DNA of 64,000 nucleotides, taken from contig WPIO01000097.1 of the NCBI GenBank assembly GCA_009760855.2, forward strand, positions 1,509,586-1,573,585, read 5' to 3'. The DNA comes from Cristatella mucedo. Lineage: Eukaryota; Bryozoa; Phylactolaemata; Cristatellidae. Made by a program: the position numbers and the translations under genes. The notes beneath the pieces are model-generated. The model was given only the letters and a program-made list of their open reading frames with translations. It made no database searches and was not told where the DNA came from. This document shows positions 11,290 through 23,689 of the stretch, piece after piece. The number at the start of each line of letters is the position of its first letter. Positions within the stretch are counted from its first letter, which is position 1.

Positions 11290-13035
11290 CGTAGGCACTC
11301 CCTGCGTTCATGTTGTCTAATCAATCCGTGTCGCAGTCAGCATTGGTTCGGATGTACAACGACCTTTCTTAGGAATGCAGATTTAGATAAAGTCTCTCTG
11401 TTTTGTTTGATCTTTTGGCAACATTTGACACAGTTTTTCACCAAGTCGTTTTCGAGCACCTCTCATTTCGCCTGGGCATTGCCGGTGCTGCACAGCACAG
11501 GTTTAGGTCTGACCTCCGTGATAGAATCTAGAGTATTGTTACAAACTGGCTAAGATCATCTGAAAAACCACTAAAGTATGTGTACCTCAGGGCTCTGTGC
11601 TTGGTCCACTTCTTTTCACAGTTTATTCTCTCGCTCGTGCCCAGCCGATAGTCAAACACGATCTAGGCTTTCACTTCTATACATACGACACTCAGTTGTA
11701 CCTATACTTTGATCTCTCCTATCCCTCCAGCACGTCACACTCTCTTAACTCCCTTGCTGCATATACTGCTGACATCTACACCTGAATGGCAGGAAACTTT
11801 CTCAAATTGAATGACAGTAAAACCAACTTGCTAGTAATGGGCAAACCTAGTGTGACTGGGAAATTGGTAAGCTCAACGCTGAAATCCGGTGATGCCAGTA
11901 AATCTCTTGTAGCAGCTGCACGAAATTTAAATTTCTTTATCGAAAGTGACGATGACCATGTTTTGACCGGCTTGCCAATAATGCTGATCCTTAAGATCAA
12001 GGTGGATGTGGTTTGTGTTTCTATGTATGCATGATTCGATCATAGACACTGGGTTCGCCGGCACACTGCCAGTGCAGGCAGACCGGTAAGTGCCCTAAAC
12101 CACCCAGGGCCAAACAGCTGGTGGCTATGGCTTAGGGACAGGCCGGTGGTCAGCTGTGGTCTGACGGCTGTGGTTTATCCACAGGCCGGCTTTGTCCTCC
12201 CGCCAACTCACGGGATGAGTTGTGGATGGGAAAGAGTGGGGGGGGGGAGGAGGGAACGCCAACCTGGGAGAGGGGAGTCGAGTGAGAGTAGGGGCCGAAG
12301 GGAGCCGTGCGCCCTTCGGCTCCGTGCGTTGTATTAAACTGGTGGTGCTGGTCATCGGCTGGTTCTCTGCTTTACGGATAAAACTACACTTTACATAAAC
12401 AAACACATCAGGTCAGTGGTCAAGTCTTCCTACTTTCAGCTACATAAAACTGCTAAAATTCGGGCTTCCTTTGACATAGATACGGCTCCAGATTGATGTA
12501 CACATTTATAGCAAGCGTCTCGACTTCTGTAATTCGCTGCTACAAGTCTACCCTACTGTGCAATTAGGCGCTCAAAGTTGGTGCCGAACTGCAGACTTGT
12601 CTATGTGAGCTGCGTAATTGCCGCATCGCATAACTTCTCACCGACCTGCACCGGTTTCCAATCAAGCAGCATATCGACTTCAAGGTTCAGTCGCTCACTG
12701 TTTAGGTCCCTTTATTCTCTGGCTCTAGCCTACCTATCAGAACTACTCCCACACCAGGCTAAGCATCGTAAAACCCACTTTTCTGACTCAAATCGTTTAG
12801 TTTTGACAAATCTCAAATCCTTTAAAGACAGTGCCTTCAGCTCATACACTCCCAAAGCTTGGATTGAACTCCCGACTGACGTCACGACGCCCCATGACAA
12901 TATTGAATTAAAAGGACGCTAAAAACGCACCTGTTTTGACAGCATTTCGTAGATTCACTAGACTTTTTCTTTGTGTGCGTATGCTGCTGACACCGTGCAT
13001 TCTACCACTAACCTTATTTTCATGTTGACACTGAG
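11290..13035 (+). repeat. LINE family A copy, interrupted
   Basis: Reverse transcriptase remnants are readable in shifting frames: a catalytic-block relic near 11395-11470, and GSVLGPLLF- and HFYADDTQLYLYF-like segments near 11590-11710. C-terminal segments follow, resuming after 12405. A block at about 11962-12405 interrupts the copy between the family's SLDDHISS and YFQLHNIAKIRA positions. The 3' untranslated part ends near 13035, where a second copy begins. Confidence 0.75.
11962..12406. mobile_element. Insertion inside LINE A, possibly a solo LTR
   Basis: About 445 bp of unrelated, G-rich sequence splits the LINE A copy exactly where other copies read GACCACATC. The block starts TGTTTTGACC and ends AACAAACA, so it has the TG...CA ends of an LTR. 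It also has an ATTAAA about 75 bases before its end. I cannot see a convincing target duplication, so the assignment is tentative. Confidence 0.4.
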
Positions 13036-13036
13036 C

Positions 13037-14103
13037 ACGTTAACTCATGTACCTCTGCTTTGATTCCTCCCAGCCTTCGAGCACCTCAAATTCTCTCAAC
13101 TCACTTGCTGCATGTATCCATGACATCCGAACATGGATGGCGGCAAATTTTCTAAAATTCAACGATGATAAAACTAACTTACTAGTTATGGGCAAACCCA
13201 GTGTGATTCAGAAATTGGAAAGGCTGACGCTCAAAATTGGCTCTGCCAGCACATCTCCTCTTGAATCAGCTCAAAATCTAGGTGTCATGTTCCAAAGTGA
13301 CCTCTCGTTAGACGACCACATCAGCTCCACAGTCAATCTGCCTACTTTCAGCTACATAACATTGGTAAAATTCGGGCTTGCTTAGATAAGGATACCACGT
13401 CCAAGTTGGTCCATGCATTCGTGACATCCCGTCTCGACTTCTGTAACTCACTGCTTACTGGCCTACCAGCATGTGCGATCAGGCGATTGCAGCTGGTGCA
13501 AAACTCTGCAGCTAGGCTTGTCTGTCGTGAGCGTCGCAGTTGCCACATTACTCCACTTCTCGCCGACCTGCACTGGCTACCAGTCAAGCAATGGATTGAC
13601 TTCAAGGTTTTGTCGCTCACTTTTAGGTCACTTCATTCTTTGGCTCCAGCCTATCTCTCAGATCTACTCCCCCACCTGGCCAAGCATCGTACCACCCGTT
13701 TTCGGAATCCAGCAGTTTACCAATTCCTCGTATAAACCTCAAATCCTTTGGAGACAGTGCCTTTAATTCGTATGCTCCAAATGCCAGGAACTCCCTGCCG
13801 ACTTGCGTCAGAACATCCCCTGACTTGACCATATTTAAAAAGAACTTCAAAACACACCTATTTAGGACAGCATTTAGTGGGTCCTTGTGATTCGTCCATG
13901 ATGTGCTTATGCGTGCTGACACTGTGCATGCTGCCACCAACCACATTTGCATGCTGACCCTGTGCATGTCACCCCTAACCATGTTATTCATGTTGCTTGT
14001 TTATCAAGCATAATTTTACTCATCATTCAATTGCATTTCCCTTTGCAGCAAATGTAAAGCGCCTTGAAAGAGATTGAGTTATCTGAGGGCCCTTTATCAA
14101 GTG

Positions 14104-14134
<31 letters not shown>

Positions 14135-14137
14135 GTC
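13037..14137 (+). repeat. LINE family A, C-terminal coding part plus 3' tail
   Basis: Readable segments in order are DIRTWMAANFLKFNDDKTNL, SLDDHISSTV, VTSRLDFCNSLLTGLPACAI, LQLVQNSAARLVCRERRSC and LHWLPVKQWIDFKVLSL. The 3' untranslated block and an (ATT)n end follow at 14105-14135. Frameshifts near 13385 and 13735 make it non-functional. These are the RT C-terminal motifs of the CR1/L2/Jockey group. Confidence 0.85.
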
Positions 14138-14159
14138 ATCATTATTGTGGTCCTTTGAC

Positions 14160-14275
14160 ATCTAAAGGTTATCGCTAACCATTCGATCGTGCTTCGTCTA
14201 CAGCACATGTAGCGTGCCTAGAATGAGATAAAGTTCTCTGAGGGCGCCAGAAAAGTGTATTGCTACTATTTTTGT
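14160..14275 (+). repeat. LINE family A 3' tail
   Basis: A second short tail directly follows the previous copy: TTCGATCGTGCTTCG, GCGTGCCTAGAATGAGATAA, GTTCTCTGAGGGCGCC. Its end is diverged. Confidence 0.7.
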
Positions 14276-14704
14276 TATCTGTTTGTTGAAATTACAACGG
14301 ATTTACTGGTCTTCTCAATTTTGTAAATTGGAACTGCGTACAGGAAACATGACTGTCAATACATTGACAGAAGCTACTTCACTGCCTGATATATTGGGTA
14401 TAGATATTATCTGCAATAATATTGTCTCTATCTACTTAAAGATTAAAAAGGAGAAAGCTAAGAGGAGAAAGCTGAGACACATGGCTATCAAGCTACCCTC
14501 TGTTCGTTCACCACCTATGCATGCTCATGGTTCATCGTAAAAGGCGAGGATCTCTTAGCCCGCTTCACAGTCTATTACCTCCCCCTCCCCGAAGTTAGCC
14601 TACCGCAGTGCGATTAATCGTACAAGTGTTCGTCCTGGTAATATACCTAGCTTATGTCGTGCGTTACATACAGTTTGAATTATGCCCTGTATAATAATTA
14701 TTTT

Positions 14705-14765
14705 AAATGGTTTTGTATCGCGCCCTAAGAGGGCTAAATCTCTATCTTTACGCTTTACAGCTCAA
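14705..14765 (-). repeat. LINE family A-type 3' tail, minus strand
   Basis: The plus strand reads CGCCCTAAGAGGGCTAAATC then TCTATCTTTACGCTTTACAG, the reverse complement of the family A terminus with changes. Confidence 0.6.
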
Positions 14766-14769
14766 GACA

Positions 14770-15890
14770 ATAAAAAGTCGAGGGTTAGTGACATGCAAGA
14801 TATGAATCCTTTTCTACTACTCACATCGAAGAAGGTAGAGCCTTGGCCTTGACGTTTTCACCTACAGGCATTGCACAGGCTCGAGCAAAACCCAGGCGTG
14901 CCGCTTGAATGCGTGCGTACACTTCTACTGGCAATTTATAAGCCACCCTAGTGCAACGTACGTAGCTGCATTCACAGCTAGGGCATGCTGCTGCAGCAGC
15001 AGCAGTATTCGACCATTTTGAAATGCGATTTCCGCGTGCACAGAACGAGCCTCGGCTCATTTGAACAAGGCCGCTTTTAGATGAGAGCTGCAGGACTTTC
15101 GCATGCAGTCTCTTGATCTTGAATATCAAACGGTACCCGGCAAAATCGCCAAACCGAGGTTTGCATCCCCGATTGCTAAATGTGTTCAGGTGATCCACGT
15201 TTTTTGCAGCAGTTCGCGCGTCCACGTCGACGTTCGGGTGAGTTCCAGCGCACCCCTAGAGCTGCTGAAGCCATCGCCAAGCAGTGCACGTCGTGTCCGA
15301 GAGAAGAGCAGCAGCTGGCTGAGCACGCTGAGCGAGGCTTCGCCTGTCTTCGCTAGCACCTCGCTTGCAACAGGCTCGCTTCGCAATTTCGTGGCTCGGT
15401 GGCAAAGAGCTAAACAACGTGCTGCTGCAGCTAAAAATCTGTACCCGGGATGGGCCGGCAGGTCTTAGTCGATAGTATCCAGATCCAGGGATCAATATCC
15501 GTAACACACGTAACCAGCTGGTGGTTAGTTTAATGATCAGCCGCTGCGGTGCTGCTGAGGCTGAGCCAATTACTACTGACCTGGTCCAGCAGCTTGGCTA
15601 AGCCTCTGCCTGACGGTCGCTCTAAAGTGGCCAATGCTACCCTTCACGCTGTCAATAAATGACTTCATCTTTCCTTCGGTCTCCATTCGGTCTGGTCGGA
15701 CGTCGATCTCGCATCAGAAGTGACTTGTCAAGAAGCGACTTTATGCAGCAGCTGCTGTGTTCATATAGGCACTAAGAAAGCGGCCCAGGCAGCGGCACAG
15801 GCTGCAACGTGCAAAAGAAAGCATTCAGCCCACTGCGGCGTCGGCCGACTGCATGCACTACCACTTACGCGAAATTTCTCAAAACTGCAA
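14770..15890. other. No gene recognised; partly GC-rich
   Basis: From about 14850 to 15480 GC content rises and both strands carry open frames (15103-15468 plus, 14821-15225 minus). None is recognisable and neither strand is clearly favoured. These could be chance frames in GC-rich sequence. Confidence 0.4.
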
Positions 15891-15892
15891 TA

Positions 15893-16030
<138 letters not shown>

Positions 16031-16378
16031 TTCGCTGATAGACCCAGCTCAACCTGCGATGACAACTCAGCAACGAAATAGATCCGCAGGTCGAAAGGGT
16101 GTGAAAGCTGCAGGCTCGGTGTTTAGTTGTGAAAGCGCAGAAAATGACGCAGGAAATACCTGGTGCAAGCAGGGCGACTGGCCCTGCATACACGAGGCTG
16201 TGGAATCAGCAGCCTGAATTAACTTTTACTTCAGGATAGAGTGTGAGAAAGCATGCCTTCGAAATGACAATTAATGAAATAATGTAGCTAATCAGCATGG
16301 AAGCACCGAAGCTCAACTATCGATGTTGGTACGTCAATATTTCTATGCACCTCAGTGGTATCTACGATTAATGTTAAG

Positions 16379-16379
<1 letters not shown>

Positions 16380-16466
<87 letters not shown>
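16380..16466. repeat. (GA)n microsatellite
   Basis: About 43 GA units. On the same strand this is complementary to the CT run 354 bases upstream. Confidence 0.97.
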
Positions 16467-16469
<3 letters not shown>

Positions 16470-17390
16470 TTTTTAATCCCTAGCCTGATGATTCGTGAAT
16501 TCTGTCGGTTTTGGTGGCTCATAGAACCTGCAGCTTTGAGCTAAATGAAGCTGGGTGGAAATCCAAGAGGATTATTATTTTTAATTATTAGAGGATTTTT
16601 ATTTGAACATCTTGGACTCGGAAGCTGGCGCGTGCAACGGCATGACAATCCTGTCTCGCTTGCATTTCACGCATTCGAGCATTTAAAAGCGCGGACAGGT
16701 GCTGACAGGTTCGCAGCATGCTAGGGGATAGAACTTTCATCGAAGGACATGCTATTCTTGTCAAGATCATAGCTTGAGCTATCCAGTGAGTTTGAGCATG
16801 CCGTGACAGCTACCATTTGACGCAATCGTAAAAGATTTTAAAGACATGTACCCGAGTGGTGCTGTCTACCAGACAGTGTGTTAGGTCACAGACTACATAT
16901 GTGTGGGGCCACTCAGACCGGATCTATCGAGCTGCTCCGTGTTTGCCTAAGAATACTGCGAATAGGCTCAAAAAGGCTATTTCCGCTAGTATTTCTTTTA
17001 ATCATCTATGAATACGCGAATTGGTGAAGGGCACCACTCACTAGCCTGAAAGAGGTAGACTTACTTTACCAAGTTGGCCAGTAAAGCGAGGCTGGTTATC
17101 AAAGAAGTGCAGCTCCACCATAGATAGCCAAGAAAGCTGTCGAGTGTGCGAGACAAAAGCCCCGGCCAACCTGAAGGCTAGTTAGATTTTAACTGCAACT
17201 GAAATCAGGAACACTCGTAACAGGCGCGCTCAGTTCAGCGTGTTGGCTTAGTGAGCCCTTGATAATATACAGTGTAAACAGTTTTTTCATTAGTCCGTAG
17301 TTCTACTAAGTACAAGCGTGAAAATCACATAAAAAATCAGGACTTGCTGTCCACCAACAAGCATATGAGGACTACTTTAGATCGTCACAA
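16470..17390. other. No gene recognised
   Basis: No long open frame, known repeat or RNA gene recognised. Confidence 0.5.
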
Positions 17391-17394
17391 TCAA

Positions 17395-17642
17395 AACTAG
17401 TAAAGACCAATGCTAGCTTCTATAACAATAGTGTGAAATCACAGATGCACTATCAAAAAATGCTGATGTCTGCGATATTTTCATGTTAACCCTATGTATA
17501 TAACCTCTAACCATGTTATGTTTGTTGACATTGAGCATGCTACCATTAATCATTCGATCATGCTGTCTTTATATCAAATGTCAAGTTCCTAGAAAGAGAT
17601 TGAGTTATCTGAGGGTGCTATGCAAATGTATTATTATTAATA
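17395..17642 (+). repeat. LINE family A, internally deleted copy
   Basis: The left 75 bases match the region before the reverse transcriptase in the long copy at 48880-51905 (GCTAGCTTCTATAAC, AAAAAATGCTGATGTC). The sequence then jumps at about 17475 to the 3' untranslated part (CTCTAACCATGTTATG) and the (ATT)n tail. The whole RT region is missing. Confidence 0.7.
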
Positions 17643-18027
17643 CAATACTCCTCGTAAAAGACTTATGAAGTAATGTATGAGTAGATCCGGTTAAAGTAAA
17701 AACCATTAATACAGCGATATCATTGTCGTGAAATAGCAATAAGAGCAATAAGACACGAGTAAAAATAAAGTAAAGACAGGTTTTTTAATTTCTAGGAGTA
17801 CGATCCAGACCCGTTGATTCATAAGACAACTTACAACCAAGCCTACATTTCAGAAACCTATTTTATATAACTTTTGTGAGAAATAAGGCTACTAGCAACC
17901 TTTTCCTACAATAGCGGACTCGTACATTGACGCACAAGGCGTGGCACAGGAGTTTTACTAAAATTTCTATTAAGATATCTATTTTAATTCAGGAAACCAG
18001 CCAAAATTTAATATTCTGAAGGTTATA

Positions 18028-18140
18028 ATAATAATAATAATAATAATAATGCACTTGATAAAACGCCCTCAGAGAACTCAATCTCTTTCTACTCGTTTTA
18101 CATTTGCTGCAAAGAGAAACGCAATTGAATGGTGAGTAAT
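18028..18140 (-). repeat. LINE family A 3' tail, minus strand
   Basis: The plus strand starts with (AAT)n, then GCACTTGATAAAACGCCCTC and AGAGAACTCAATCTCTTTCT: the reverse complement of the family terminus. Confidence 0.85.
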
Positions 18141-20559
18141 ATCAAGCTTGATAAACACAGGTTCTCTAATAAATAGTTGAATAGCAATCATAAGGCTGTG
18201 AATTTGTATGTTGCTCGAGGTCGCGAGAAAACGAAGCAAAGGGACCGTCGTTCGTGAATTTTCGGAGAGACGAAAACAAGTTAATTAGAAACAAGATTCA
18301 TTTTTGTGAGTCCATTTTACCTGCCCTTCCTTAAAATGCATGTAAACTTAGCTCCCATACCATCTTGGTACTTAAAATTGAGACTCAGAAAATAATTATA
18401 ATTTGTTAACATAAAAGAGTGCTTTCACTCGCTTCGAATATAGCTGCAGTTGTCACAAAAAAGTATACTGCTACAGAGTTGTTTTGCACAGGGCTAGTTC
18501 GTTTCGAAATATGACAAGCTGTGCATTATTAGCATGCTTTAAGCCCTCGATGATCATGATGGGAACATGATCAACCCTGCTGTTTAAATAAATCTTTAGA
18601 GAGGCGGTATTTGGTGCGACAAGTAAACCCCACTTCGCAGCACCACAAAATAGTTCCTACGAAAATGTTGACTACGACGGAAGATTGAAATAGCCACAGA
18701 TACTGCGCAAGATCATTTCGCACGTTCTGCATCTGCTAAGAAAGCCAAGGTTGTAGAATATATGATATGTAACAAATAATGCCAACTCGTGCAAGATCCA
18801 TGTTTTGAGTGAACTTTTCGTCCGAAGCCTATAAAGCACTGACACTGCGAAATGTCCTGCGGTCATGTCTTGATCCCTAGGGTGAAAGATATTGTTTGCT
18901 AGTATTGTAGGCACACAAACACGCTCACAACAGAAGAATCTTCACACCGGAAATCAAGACGAATACTCAAAAACATAGCTTGACTTTTACTAAATCAAGA
19001 CCAATAAGTACAACCATATGGTAAGAATATTATGAGAAAATAGTACCTGTAGCAGGTTATACCTGCTCCCAGAACTGTCAGCACAATAACTACTTCAAAC
19101 ATGCCAAATTAACTTGATTGGTGGTCTCAAGCAGGTTCGTAAACAGTTGCGGTTTTTCAAGGATAGTTTGTAGGAGCGCAGACGAACACGGCAAAGTAAA
19201 TTGTTTGATCTGACAAGTATTCTCTCTCGAAAAAAGTAGGTCAGCTTTTCTGTCTGATACTCCTTCGTTAATGTTCAGGTTTGAAACACATAATTTTGGA
19301 CGTGTGCAGAAGTAGTAAAAACATGGTTAAAGACAAGGCATAATTGAAATCAGTGGTACAATTGAGCTAGAATCCACTTCATTACACCAATATGGGAGTG
19401 GAGCTTAAAAGGGTAGCGTACATTAACTTCAACAGATTACAAAATTCGTATTATAGCCTGAATACTGCATCTTCCTTATGATGGAATTAAGGAATATAAA
19501 TTTCAGTTGGTGTATAAATGTCCTCAAACGTTGATGCAATGGTAAATTAACTTCAATGGGATTATTACATTTCTGCCAGTAAGGCTAGAAAAACTTCGAC
19601 ACGCTGATGAAGAGAGCCGACGTTGACAAGCAAGTTCTTGCAGCGAGAGGTAGCCTCCGGAACCAGCTCTCCTGGCTTTGTCGTGTGGGAGAAAGTACAT
19701 TCGATTTAAGTGGGAGGATGCAGTGTAACTTTTATGAGATTCTATCTAATTACATGCGAACTTTGTTACGATAATCAGTTACAGGTGACCCTGCAAGCAG
19801 TTCGAGGTTACATAGGATTTAGTCAGGCTCTTCGCTTCAATGTCGCCATATGAAGCTTGCATACACTGGATCAACCCTCAGTTAAGTTTCGATGATACAT
19901 ACGATCGGGCCACTTGCATTAAGTGAGTATATACTATCCGACGATGAGTTTCCATCATGGGCGAAGCCGAGAATTCGTCAAGGGGTGCCGAACTTTCAAT
20001 GGACACGGTTGAACTTTGACCGTACATTTTGTAAGTTCCTTTTGAGGACTGCTACCGATATGAATGAGATGTCTGCAGCCCTCGCAGTCCATCGCTTCCT
20101 CTTGGTCTCAGTCTCAGGCCTGCTGATTTTGAGCAACAAATGGCCAAGTAGGTTTTAAACTGACAAGAGTCGGTCCGAAAATAATTTGTCATCCATGAGT
20201 GCGGACACCTCACTCAATGAGGTGATACGAGTAAAAATAAAGTGTAAGCAATCCAAATGTGCAGAGTCGGCCATTCACAACAGTGCCTAGCGTTTTGATT
20301 GGCAAGCATGAACTATCCCAGCAGCTCCTGTATGCAATATGTATGCAGTTATCCCTAGTCCTGGTTGGCTGACGGGATTATGCTTCGCTAAAGGCTAGCA
20401 GAGTCCCAACCCGGCCACCGTCGTCGCCATAGTCTAGACGGCTGAGAAGTTTGTAACCATGGGCCTCGAGAACTATTGCAGTCCAAGAAGTTGCTGAGCG
20501 GCCTATGTTTACCAACACCATTCAGTATCTAAATATAGCGCAGCCTTGAGCTGTCACTA
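18141..20559. other. No gene recognised
   Basis: AT-rich sequence with few open frames above 60 codons (for example 18672-18914 minus and 19892-20158 plus). None is recognisable. No repeat family matched. Confidence 0.5.
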
Positions 20560-21580
20560 CTTAGTAGTAGTGACTCCGGAGTGGCTAGGAAAGGCCGGTA
20601 GCCGCCATGCCTTGTACACGGCCCCGAAAGAAATGCCCGCTACGCTCGCTCACTTTCCTTGGCGGTCACTGACCGACAAGTAGGCGCCGGCTAATACCCA
20701 CGGCTTGCAACGCTGCTAATCTGATCGCGTCACTGTCTCCTCTTCGTTGTACGTGCAGCTTTTCAGCCGACTGCAGCCGACTACTCTCGACACTACAGTC
20801 GCAAAGACAGCTTGACTGCCTGACGCCCTGCCTGACGCTCAGCGAGAGCAGCTCATTCGGCTTCGGCCAAGTCCTTGTTCGGAGCACATGAAGCTCGTCC
20901 CTCGCCGCCCCGGCTCTCGCAGATGGCGGTGGCTATCTACAGCTCGACGGCCAAGAGCCACTTCGCGTGACGCAGCTGCAATGCTTACTCTCGATTGCAG
21001 ATTTTCAGCCGAAACGCGATCGCGCACGATCCTCGGCGGCGGCACAGGGTGCTTTCCGATTGCAGTCGGGAGGCTCTGCGCTGCCGCTCTTCGGCAGCTC
21101 TGGTGATGATGAGCAGCGTGCGCTCAGTACAAGTGAACCTGCAACACGCTCAGAGGTCAGGCAGGCCTGAAGAAAATATAGTCTGCTTCGGCGAGCTCCT
21201 CAAGCTGCATCGTCGGGCCAGGCAGGTGCTGCGGAAGCCAAGAACGACGACGAGAGCGGTCGCCGATTCGTGGCTGCATAGTCGAGTACCTGCTACTCGC
21301 GAAGCCAGCTGGCCGATATCTCGACAGCCACGAATCGCTAGACGCGAGTACCGGGTGGGGGCGGGTCGTCCCAGACGGCCACACAGCCGGGTCTACCAGT
21401 GCATGACGCAGGCATCAGCAGGAAGGTGAGCCTTGCAGTTGGCAATTAGCTCGAGTGCTCGTCGAGGTGCTCACAGGTAGAGCACGACGCAGGGATCCGC
21501 AGGAAGGTGAACCTTTCGCTTCACAATGAGCTCGAGTGCTCGTCGAGGTGTTCACAGTGTTTCACAGGAAGCGCGGAGTC
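20560..21580. other. GC-rich island with dyad and tandem duplication
   Basis: GC- and CpG-rich relative to its flanks, with open frames on both strands (longest 20995-21429 plus, about 144 codons). It contains a 12-base perfect inverted repeat (21265-21276 with 21325-21336) and a tandem duplication (about 21412-21480 and 21494-21560). It could be a promoter or CpG island or part of an unrecognised gene. I cannot identify a product. Confidence 0.4.
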
Positions 21581-22939
21581 GGATGGCAGACGAGACTGGC
21601 TTACCTGTAGTTTCCGTTTGTCAAATTGAGTCTCGCTACCTGCGATCTCTTTCCTTTCGCAGCGCTCGATGACTGTACATCCTTCAACCAGGAAGTGTTC
21701 TTGTAGCGGCAGCACTAGCGCCAGCATAATGAGAACAAAGAAACGAATAGGCTCTCCATTGTGCTTCCATAAATAAGCTGGCAGAGACCGGTCAAACACT
21801 TTCTCGGATTGGTAAGCTAGGTAAATCAGATGGGGTGAACCAATGGGACGACAGATTGCAACTAGTAGTCCCGCCTCCTTTGCTAGTCGAAGTCCCGGGC
21901 TTTACTTCTCCCCTGACTAAGAAGATATGGAGCCTCAAATGAAGGCCTTGTAATCGCTGCTAGTTAGACTGATAATTAATACAATAGGAAGCTCAATTGG
22001 GCTTGTAATATGTTTCCTTCTTAAAAAGATGCTCTAGTGTGCTACTAAGTTGTATAAGACTCGTTTTTAGCTAACAAACTAAGTTGCTCATTTAGCGTTG
22101 ATTTTTTAGTCGCATTCTGAAAACGAATTTCGTGATTTTGGAGATGAACTCAAACCATAAAACAGAGGCGTGGCCAGAAAACTTCCCAGAGGGGGCTGAA
22201 CCCTCTATTTTTTAATGGCACTTGAAAACTTTCGCCATGTTGACAACGAGGTCGAAGCCTAGCGGCTGGTGCTAGCTTGCAATTTAAAGACCTACTCGAA
22301 GGGCAAATGTGAAGGGCCATTTCTCTCAATTGATACACAGATAATAGAAAATAGCTTCTTGTGAGCTCTGGAACTACAACAGAATTAAACGCAGGTTTGA
22401 TTTCTTATTAACGAGTCAATTTATCAGAGCTTTGTTAGCGCCTTGAGTACCAGTGGCACATAACATTGTGAATCATTTTGCTGATGCTCATATAGGTGGC
22501 AGCATCCCCAAAGCGTTTGAAGAAATTTTATAGGTGATTACAATTTATTGGGCGTTTTGTTGCAATGTTTATGAATGTACGCTCTAATGGAACGTGGTAT
22601 GTACACTCAAATGAAACGTCGTTCTTCCAACTGTCAGTATGCTACCCGGTAGTGTAACATCGGATGCTGACGAACGAGTGATTACATGGGATGGACCAAG
22701 AGTACAGCAATGGCGTCAACTGTGTGAGTATTTGTCACCATTTTTCATTTTACATGTTCATAACCAATTTTAATTGACGATCTCTATTCTGCTATAGAGA
22801 TCCACCTCATTTAATCGCAGTTAACTAGAAATTAATCTAATAGCTCGTTGTACACCAAGAAAAGCATGTCAGACTTAAGACGGTCAAAATAATTCAAGAA
22901 ACCTCGATACTTTGCCACAAAATGATAATCTAAGGTATT
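21581..22939. other. No gene recognised
   Basis: AT-rich. A piece near 22165-22215 (GGCGTGGCCAG, GGGGGCTGAACCCTC) resembles the ends of short DNA transposons but has no visible partner repeat. Confidence 0.4.
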
Positions 22940-23365
22940 TATGCCCGAAGAAACTCTCAAGTGGCGTCTTAAAAAAAAGTGTAGCTAGCTCCTTAGTTCT
23001 GTCTCGGCTTGACTATTGAAATTCCCTTTTGGCTGGGCTACCAAAAAAGGCAACTAGGCCACTGCAAATGGCTATGAATATGGCTGCAAGGCTAGTTAAC
23101 GAATCCGAGAGTTTGACTATGTGTCTCCTTTGCTAAAAGAGCTAGGATGGCTGCCGGTTGATCAGCGGATACAGAGCAAAGTTATTGCCCTGTCCCACAA
23201 GGCCAGCCACGGCTTGGCTCCTTCGTACCTATCTGATCAGCTGCACCAGTTTTATCCACCTTGTGCCCTCAGGTCCTGTGTGGACAATCAATTAGCTGTT
23301 CCATTCAGCCACTCAAAGACCGATGTCGACAGAAGCTTTGCAGTCGGATCTCTCGTCGCGATTAA
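22940..23365 (+). repeat. LINE family B, C-terminal fragment
   Basis: It reads the C-terminal segments of the family: TTKKATRPLQMAMNMAARLV-like sequence, then LLKELGWLPVDQRIQSKV, then HGLAPSYLSDQLHQF. It matches 30420-30740. The end diverges after about 23345 and the usual terminus is missing. Confidence 0.75.
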
Positions 23366-23506
23366 GTCATTTAGTCATTATGTCATGTAAGGAGGTCACT
23401 TAACATGGGGTCTAGCGTACCCTTGTTCTATTCACTATCTCCCCTTGTTCTATTCAATCGCTCATCCCGGCGGTTTCTGCTGCTGCCATCTAAATAAATA
23501 AATCAA

Positions 23507-23685
23507 TCCTAGCTGATTAAACAGCCTCTTTTTGAATAGCGACAGAAGAGCCTTTACGGCTATCGCCACCTCTTGCAGTGGCGATAAAGGATCGCCCACC
23601 GCAGGAATCGAACCCACGACCTCGGGGCCGAGGTCGTGAAAGCAACAGTCTTACCTAGTTTGCCATCGTGGCTCACCATCTATCA
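23507..23685 (-). repeat. SINE family S2, minus strand
   Basis: The plus strand begins with AGCTGATTAAACAGCCTCTT, runs through GCGATAAAGGATCGCCC, and ends in the tRNA-like head, with the box B complement GGAATCGAACCCACGACC and TTACCTAGTTTGCCATCGTG. Confidence 0.8.
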
Positions 23686-23689
23686 GCCG

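Noticed and set aside
20995-21429. 144-codon plus-strand gene in the GC-rich island
   Set aside because: Competing open frames on both strands and Arg/Ser-rich composition suggest chance openness in CpG-rich DNA.
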